From the NCBI GenBank assembly GCA_963971305.1, contig CAXARO010000999.1, forward strand, positions 1-64,000: DNA of 64,000 nt, in the 5' to 3' direction. The translations under genes were made by a program, and so were the position numbers. Numbering within the stretch: position 1 is the stretch's first letter; every line of letters starts with the position of its first letter. Of this stretch, positions 40,101 to 49,100 are shown in pieces. The notes beneath the pieces were generated by a model. It was not told the DNA's origin, searched no databases, and saw nothing but the letters and a program-made list of their open reading frames with translations. Source of the DNA: Arcuatula senhousia. Its lineage: Eukaryota > Mollusca > Bivalvia > Mytilida > Mytilidae.

Positions 40101-43100
40101 TGTATTCATTTATAAATGTATGTTTGCTTTTGAAGTGATGATTTGATTTGCTTTATAAACTGAGTTTATTTCATTTTGTTTTTGTTTTTGTTTTCTTTTG
40201 CATGTTGTATGTCAATTTGTTGCTATGGATACAGATTAAAGAGTTCAGAGTCTGACAAATTGGCGGCAGAAGAAACAGCTAGAAAATTAGGTCAAATTAT
40301 TGCCGAAAAAGACACTAAGCGGTAAGATTTTCATGGAAACATGGCTTTTATGTATTTTTTTATGTTGTTCTATATGTTCAATGTTTTAATAGATTTAAAA
40401 GTCTGACCATTATCTTGACCAGGACGGCCACTCTTTTTTAACTTTTTGGTTTTTTAACTTTTTACTACCTTTCAAATATTCTCTTGGAATGCTATTGATG
40501 TGACGTTATACATGCACTTCTTTTGAGAAGCATAGGAGTGCCAATGGGCATTCAAATGTTGTGTCTGAAAAGGTCGAAACAAAACAAGTATAAACGCAGC
40601 ATTAAAATAAACACAACATTACAAGAAGCACAGAAAACATCTAGACTGCAAACTCAAGTTGAAACAAAAGTCAGGACTCAGGACCTCAATTCTTACTAAT
40701 GCGGAATTCTGTGGAAAATTTGGTCTGATTATGGAAATCTAAGGATTTTTTCCATAAAAATCCAATTTTATACTGAAGATCCTAGGAATTTTTCCGCAGA
40801 AGACAGGAAATTATTAACCATTCTCAGCATAAGTAGATTAATCCTTTTACTATAGAGGGGGCCGGGGTATGATCTCGAAGTCCCGGCAAATAAAACAAGA
40901 AATCCCGGATTCCCGCGAAAATAAATGTGTGATTCCCGCATCCCGAAAAATGAAAATGGCTAAATCCCGTTCCCGTTAAGGGTTTTCCCGAATTCCCGTT
41001 GAAATAAATGGGCTTTCCCGCTGTCCCGCAAAAGGTCCTACCGACCCTCTATAGACACCCACTATGATACTGGATAGTGTGTATCAAAATAGAAAATCAC
41101 TCGCAATACCATCTTCAACGGGCTAAATATAGATTTACTTAATGACAAATGTGTCTTAGGCAATTAAATCATAAATATGTTCAAATTTGGAATATACATA
41201 CGTGTATAATTATAGGATATTTATATTTATGTATTATAAATAATTACATGTACTCAGTATACATATGAATGCTCCTGAGGCTGAAAAGTCTGTCTTCATG
41301 TTTGTTTAGGCCTTGGAATCTTTTATTTATCTGTTTGTTTTGGTCTATAAATGGCCTTTAATTTCAAATTTCCAATCCTTATAAAGTTATGATTTATATT
41401 TGTTTACAATAAAATCCTTATAATTAAAACAATAAGAAAATAAAAACAACATATTATTTTAAATGCATTGGTACTTGAACATTTCCTCGTGCATTTTATA
41501 AAGCAATGAATAAATGACTGGCTATTTATAGCATTCAATTTCAGTTGTACATGCATAAGCAGGGCTGCCAACCTTCTCGTTTTTTCACGATTTACAGGTC
41601 TTTATTTTATAATGAATATTACATGTAACATCACAGGCCTGACAGAAATAGACAGTTAAAAACTTGATTTGAAAAAAGCCCTACATAAGATGCATTTTAT
41701 GAATTGGCGCCTTTAATATGCTATTTATTTTGTGTTTTTAGGTAGGTTGGGAAAAATCGTGAGAACATTGCTTGATCGAAAAGTGATTTTAAAATGTCTT
41801 TTGTTTTTCAATCAACAGTTGTAATATCAGTAAGAGAAATCTCATAATCGTATCAGTTGATATCATTACCAGTCTGATTAAAATACAGACCTTCAATGTC
41901 GCTCCCCCCTTCAACGAGCGGACAAGCAAAAAAAGGGGGGGCGACATTAAAGGTCTGTATTTTAATCAGACTGATATCATTACATAAGTTTTACTTATTA
42001 AGTGGTGAACTGCAATTGAAAATTTGCAAAATTATTAGCTTACCTGGCCAAAGGCCATGTGAGCTTATGCTATCACTATGTGTCTGTCCTCTGTCGTCGT
42101 CCGTTGTCCGTTAACAATTTCAAAAATCTTCTTCTCTGAAACCACTGAACCAATTTAAGTGAAACTTGGCAGAAATGGTATATGACATCTTGGCAACAAA
42201 TGCTCGTCATTTTAAAATGATTTGATAAAAAACATGGCTGCTGTTACTAAAAATAGAACATAGGGTAAAACCACTTAAATTGGCTTATAACGCAGCAACC
42301 ATAACAGATAGAAAAAATCCGAAGGATCGTAGGCTCTTCAGAATCAAAAGCTCTACAAAAGTCTCCATTGGGTCGAAGTTGTCAGATGACCCCTTATAGG
42401 GGTTATGGCCCTTTAAAGGTCAAATATAGCCTTTTTTCATGTTTTTGCCCTATAGAATGAAAACTATTGCAGATAGAGAAAAGCTGTTGCTTGCTTAAAT
42501 GTTCAGCTCATTTAGCTCTACAAAAGTCTCCATAGGGTTGAAGTTGTCAGATGACCCCTTATAGGGGTAACAGCCCCTTAAAGGCAAAAAATAGTGTTTT
42601 TGGCATATAGAATGAAAACTATTGCAGATAGAGGAAAGCTGTTGCTTGCTTAAATGTTCAGCTCATTTAACTCTACAAAAATCTTCATAGGGTCAAAGTT
42701 GTCAGATGACCCCTTATAGGGTTACAGCCCCTTAAAATGAAAAATTGTGTTTCTGGCCTACCAAATGAAAACTATTGCAGATAGAGAAAAGCTGTTGCTT
42801 GCTTAAATGTTCAGCTCAATTAGCTCTACCAAAGTTGTCATAGGGTTGAAGTTGTAAGATGACCCCTTATAGGGGTTACAGCCCCTTAAAGGCGAAAAAA
42901 AGTGTTTTTGGCCTATAGAATGAAAACTATTGCAGATAGAGAAAAGCTGTTGCTTGCTTAAATGTTCAGCTGAATCAGCTCTACAAAATTCTGCATAGGG
43001 TCGAAGTTGTCAGATGACCCCTTATAGGGGTTACAGCCCCTTAAAGGCAAAAAATAGTGTTTTTGGCCTATAGAATGAAAACTATTGCAGATAGAGAATA

Positions 43101-46100
43101 GCTATTGCTTGCTTAAATGTTCAGCTCATTTAGCTCTACAAAAGTCTCCATAGGGTTTTAAGCTGTCAGATGACCCCTTATAGGGTTTACAGCCCCTAAA
43201 TAAACATGTTTTCATATTTTGGGCTTATATAATTAAAACTATAGCAGATAAAGAAAATTGGTTGCTTGCTTAAATGTTCAGTTCATTAAGCTCTTAACAA
43301 ATGTCTATTTAGAGTCAAAGTGTTCAGACGGCCCTTGAAGTAACATTTTGCACGTTTTAGCTTACAGAATTAAAACAAATGCTGAAAGTGAAAAGCTGTT
43401 GTTTGCTTAAATGTTCAGCTTATTCAGCTCTACAAAGTTTTTTATAGGGTTGACATCAAGACCAGGTGAGCGATTCAGGCTCCTGGGAGCCTCTTGTTAT
43501 CATTTTCATGTTTAATTCTGACCTTTTCATGAATTAAAGGGTTTCTGTCACAAAAATTGTTGCCGTATTGCCAAAAAACAATAAATAAAATTTCAGGAGA
43601 ATGGCACACTTAAATTGAGAATTGCATCAGAAATGTCAAATTGATGGGGAAAACATTTGCAGATCAGTTAGAAACCATAGGTCCAATGATGAGAAATACT
43701 TTATGCTTAAATATTAATTTTGGTATTTCAAATCTTATTTTATGTTTTTTAACAGGCAGTTGCATAACCATGAATCATTTTTTTTAAAAAATACATATAT
43801 AATCTTATTATTTTACATTATTTTACAGCACAGCATTAGAAACAGATTTACGGATAGAAAAAGAATGGAGAGCCACCTTACAGAAAACGTTAGAACAAGA
43901 GAAGACAACTTCAGCTGAAATACAGTCAGAAGTCCAGCAATTAAAACATTTAGAAAAGGTCAGTCCCAAGTATAATCTGCCAATAGGAGGTAAAACACAG
44001 AATTAAATGTGGCTTTTGGAAATGCATGTTATGTTTGCTAGGTATGAGTGCTGTGACCATAGTTTTAAAATATTAAAATACTGATTCACAATGGAATATT
44101 AACCAGATATTTTCTAGGATATTGGTGTAAAATAATGTAGCTTTTCATCAAATATCACTTCATTTCAATGAGGACTATCATATTATTGTATAATGTTATG
44201 ATGATGTTGTTGTGCTCATTGTCATCGTTGTCGTTGTCTGTAGACACTTTGGTTTCCATGTTATAACTTAAGATATGATGTTTGTATATATAACTACTAA
44301 AGGATTGTTGGTATTTCATTTTGGCTTTCTGGCCCCTACTGTTATAGAAAAAAGGGCCAAAAGGGGCTAAAATGGGTGTATTGACAAAATGTCTGTGACC
44401 ATAATTTTAAAATGTTAAATTACTGATTCAGAGTAGAATATTAACCAGATATTTTCTAGGATTTTGGTGTAAAATAATGTAGCTTTTCATCAAAAATAAT
44501 ATCACTTCATTTCAATGTGGACCACACTTTTATACTACCGCAAATTTTTGCAATCCTTTTATGTTGTGGAGATGTCGTTGTCGTTGTCATTGTCGTCTGT
44601 AGAAAAATTGACTTTTTTATTTGTGGTCCAATTTTCAAGATCTTTTTTTTTTCATTAGAATTCTTGTAAAAACCCCTGCCTGCATATTTCAATATCTCAT
44701 ACCATTTTGGGGAAATTATGGATGAAAGGGGCTAAAAGGGCCTTATGAGTTTCCTTCAAGGTTGGTATAAATGTTTAAAAAGAAAATTCAAATATGCATT
44801 GAAAGTCCACCAAAAAATGCATGTGTCATAAAGCTTTGCGAGTCCACCATAAGGCTGCATGTGTCCAAAGCATTTGACAATCCATATTGGGTACAGGGTT
44901 CAATAAGTTGCAGTCGTATCATCATGCACTCATCGTAGCTAATTTATTATGCCTCAACAACAACATGTCAGTGGGCATCAAGTTTTACTAACGTCCATTT
45001 GTCTGTACTTCCATAAAGCTGTTGTCGTGCATGAAAAAAATTTAAAACTTAGAATGGCTCAGTATGACAAACAGTATGTCCTAAGCAGCTTTCATATCTG
45101 ACTTCTACTTTCTGTTTTGGCTTGGGACTATAAAAAAATGAATGAAAATTTCAGTCAAGATTTTCTCAGAAATCTCTCTGTATGTCCTTAATTCAGATCT
45201 GTTAGACTTCTTCCTACTTCCTTGTTGGGGCCTACATTGGAGCATCTGCACAGCCACAAATTTCCTAAATCACAACTCCAGGTTATGCAAGGAAATTCAG
45301 TTGGAGAAATTTCCAGTTGTGATTTTGGGGATAAGTCTTTTGGTAAATGTGCTTTTATTAGCACCGAAGGTCCAGGTGAGCTATTGCCATCACTTGGCAT
45401 CCGTCGTCTGTTGTCTGTCATTGGTTAACAATTTTTCAAAAATCTTCTCCTCTGAAACTACTGAATAGAATTTAATGAAATTTGGTATGATGAATGATCC
45501 TTAGGGTGTCCTGCAACAAACTTGTGTTTTGATTTTTGATCCGTCAAAAAACATGGCCACTGTTGCTTAAAAAAGAACAGGGGGGTCAGACTACTGCTTT
45601 TGGCTTGTAAATCAAAAAGTATAAGAGATAGATGAAATCTGATGCACCCTTCTGCTTCAGCATTCAAAGTTCTACCAAAGTCTCTATTTGATCGAAGTTG
45701 TCAGATGATCCCTTTTGGGGGTTACAGCCCCTTAAAGGTGAAAGATAGTGGGTTTTTTTTTTTTTGCTTACAGAATAAAAGTATTGCAGATAGAGAAAAG
45801 CTGTTGCTTGCTTAAATGTTCAGCTCATTGAGCTCTACAAAAGTCTCCATAGGGTCAAAGTTGTCAGATGACCCCTTACAGGCGTAACAGCCCCTAAGAA
45901 AAGTTTTTTTCATGTTTTTGGCCTATAGAAGGATACCTATTGCAGATAGAGAAAAGATGTTGCTTAGTTAAATGTTCAGCTCATTAAGCTCTACAAAAGT
46001 CTCCAAGAGTCAAATAGAAAATAAAGAGATGTGGAATAAGTGTACGCGACACAGCCCACAATTAAACGGCAATTTAGAAAAACCACAATGGACAACCGCC

Positions 46101-49100
46101 AGCAGCCTTCAACGAGGCCATTTGGCACTGCTCACGGTTATGCAATTGGCCCATGGTCTAAATAAGATGCATATAATTCAAATCCAGCCCTGAAATAGTC
46201 ACAGATAGACCCCCTTCTTAAACAAGGAACAGAAAACATCAAAAAGACAAGTACAAACGAAAGCTTTGTCAAAGATTCCTGGCTTAGGACAGGCACATGT
46301 AATATGTGGCGGGGTTAAACTAGTTTTTTGGGCCCAACCTTCCCCCTATCAATATTCCTAGACAAAGCACAAAAACTAAACACACAATAAAAATCAAATC
46401 GATCAAAGTCCAATTCTACTAGAGAGAACCTAAGACAAAAAACAAGAACAAACAAAAGGACGGTAAAGGAACTCTCTATAGAACACTCACTGTTACTGAC
46501 AGCTAGCTGAGAATCATCAATCGACTGATGTAAAAAAATCAAACGTATCGATTTTAAATCCGACACAACACTTCAAGCAATAATGATTTAGTGAAGTGTC
46601 ATCACACAAAACCGACACGCTTGATCGCTATAATGCTTAAAAATGATAATAGTAAAACGTTTATGGAAGTTTTAAAGCGAGTATCAAGTTTTCAATATTT
46701 CTGCCAAAAAACACTAAATTCAAAGATTTAACCAAGATATTCATTTCAGTTGTCAGATGACCCCTTATAGGGGTAACGGCCCCTTAAATAATGTTTTACA
46801 GTGTTCTCCCCAGAAATTTTTAATAGCACTGTGGTAATCAGTAAAAACATGGTTTTCTGAAAATTATAGCACTGTGGTCATAACATCTTTACAAGATAGC
46901 ACTGTGGTAAAAATATAGCACAGTGGTATGGACCTAGGGAGAACACTGTTTTACATTGGCCTGCAGAAAGAAAACTATTGAAAGAGAAAAGTTGTTGCTT
47001 GCTTAAATGTTCAGCTTATTTAGCTCTTCAAATGTTTCCATTTGGTCGAAGTTGTCAGATGACTCTTTAAAGGGGTTACACCTTGAAGATGAAACCCCAT
47101 TACTAGGGGTTACAGCCCCTTTAGTTTAAGGTGAAATATAGTGTTTTTGGCCTATTGTATGAAAACTATTGCAGATAGAGAAAAGCTGTTGCTTGTTTAA
47201 ACTTTCAGCTCATTAAGCTCTACAAAAGTCTCCTTTTGGTTGAAATGGGCACATGATCCCCTAAAGTTGTTTTGGCCCTTTAAAGGTGAAGAATAGTGTT
47301 TTTGCTTATAGAATACTATTGCAGATAGAGAAAAGTTTTTTCTTGCTTAAACTTTCAGCTCATTTAGCTCTATTAAAGTCTTCATAGGGTTGACATCAAG
47401 ACCAGGTGAGTGACTCCTTATAGGAAAAGCTGTTAAATGCTTAGACCTTCAGCTCATTGAGCTTTACAAAAGTTCTCATTGGGTTGAAGTTGTCAGATTA
47501 TCCCTTACAAGTTGTCAGATTACCCCTTACAGGGGTTATGGCTCTTTGAAGGTGAAAAATAGTGTGTTTTAATGGTTCCAGGGGCCAATTGAAAAACAGC
47601 AAGCAGCGACAGCTGGTCACATTGTAGACTGCTGGCTGTTTTCCATTCTGGATGTTTTAAATTAATGTTTATATTGTAGGTTGCGTGGTGTACACTTAAA
47701 CCACATCTGACATTTTCTTCTGTTGATGTAGGAAAATGTGTGGCCATGATCTGCATGTTTCCCCATTAACAAATTCTTTCTTTATTTTATTTTAAAAGTT
47801 GCATCTAAGGTTAAATCAGTCACACTTAATTAGCTTTATAGAAACAAAAACAAGATGTCTTCGTTTGTCATAAATTATTTAGAATCTATATTGACTCAAA
47901 CTTAACAAAATTTCTAAAAATTCTGGGATGTCTAAGAGCGAAGTTCTCTGTTGGCGTGACAAAAACATCGTCACTAATGTCAGTCTTAAGTTTGATATGA
48001 ATATGGAAGTATTAGTATTTATACAGGAAATACTACTTAAGGTGACTTCAGAAGGAATCCATCTGTGATGCATTGCTTGTCAATGTCATCAATTAAATTT
48101 CACTGTGTCATCACAGCCAGTAGTTTTATTATCTCAATTCTGTAATGTTTGAAAGATTTCTTTGAGAGGTCTCAGAAATCTGATAATACACATTTAGTCT
48201 GTACAATGGGGGATACATAAATGTCAATTTAAGGAAGTAATTAACATTGAATTGATCACGTAAATATTTTGACAGTTGATCCATGAGTGATAACAGAAAG
48301 TAATAATGTGTTTATTAAAATAGAAGTTTATCGCTTTAATTCCAAGGTGTAAAAAAACTTCTGGAATCATAAAATGGGAAATACCAGAATCTAAAATAAA
48401 ATTTAATCACCGAAACATGCTGGAAAATTGTCATAATGCTTTCACTCTTTAATCCCTTTTTTGACAGGATTACGAAGAGTTGACGAAAGGTCATTTGAGT
48501 TTACAGAAAACATGCGAAGAACAAGAACGTGCGTTGGCAGAGTTGGGATCCCATCTTAGCGAGTAAGTCAAATGGAAGAGAGAGTCTCCCACAGGGTGAA
48601 AATGCCCCACAAAAAAAAAAACTTATTGTAAAATTCACTGAAGGTATAAAATGTACCTCACAAGCAACCTATATTTAAAAGTGACCTGAAGGGGGGGGGG
48701 GGGGGTAACCTGTGAAAGTCAGAAACTCCATTTCAGACTTTATTAAAATATGTCATTTTAAGGAGTAGTTGATTAACTTATTATAGGGAAAATTATGCTA
48801 AAGAAGAACCACTGGCTCAAAGATTGTGTGAATATTTCAAGTCGGCCGCTCATTACTTCCTGTTTAACCTAATCCAGCCTTTTTGGTTTCAATTGATTAT
48901 TTTTCATTAATTTACAAATATGTACTAATGTCATTTTAGGTATGTTGTAGTTTACCCATTTTATTTTTTAAACACCAGCATGGAAATAGAGAAGGTATAC
49001 TGTTTTACGCGTGTCTGTCGAAAGTTCCATGGTTTTATAGTCCTGCAGTTCCATATTGCAGTCACACTTTTTATTTACTTATAACTCTAACTATCTATCC

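Larger units (their letters stand above)
45359..47560 (+). mobile_element. ACCTG-family element, long, interrupted by other repeats (intron 13)
   Basis: Cap TAGCACCGAAGGTCCAGGTG. Core units as in 42036-43497. It is interrupted by the dispersed repeat at 46019-46181, unrelated sequence to about 46750, and a small transposon at 46800-46946. Subterminal ACCAGGTGAG at 47400 lacks the following palindrome, and further core follows, so the 3' side is rearranged. Confidence 0.55.

Noticed and set aside
41896..42114. 72-codon open frame
   Set aside because: It crosses the fold-back element and the cap of the next element.
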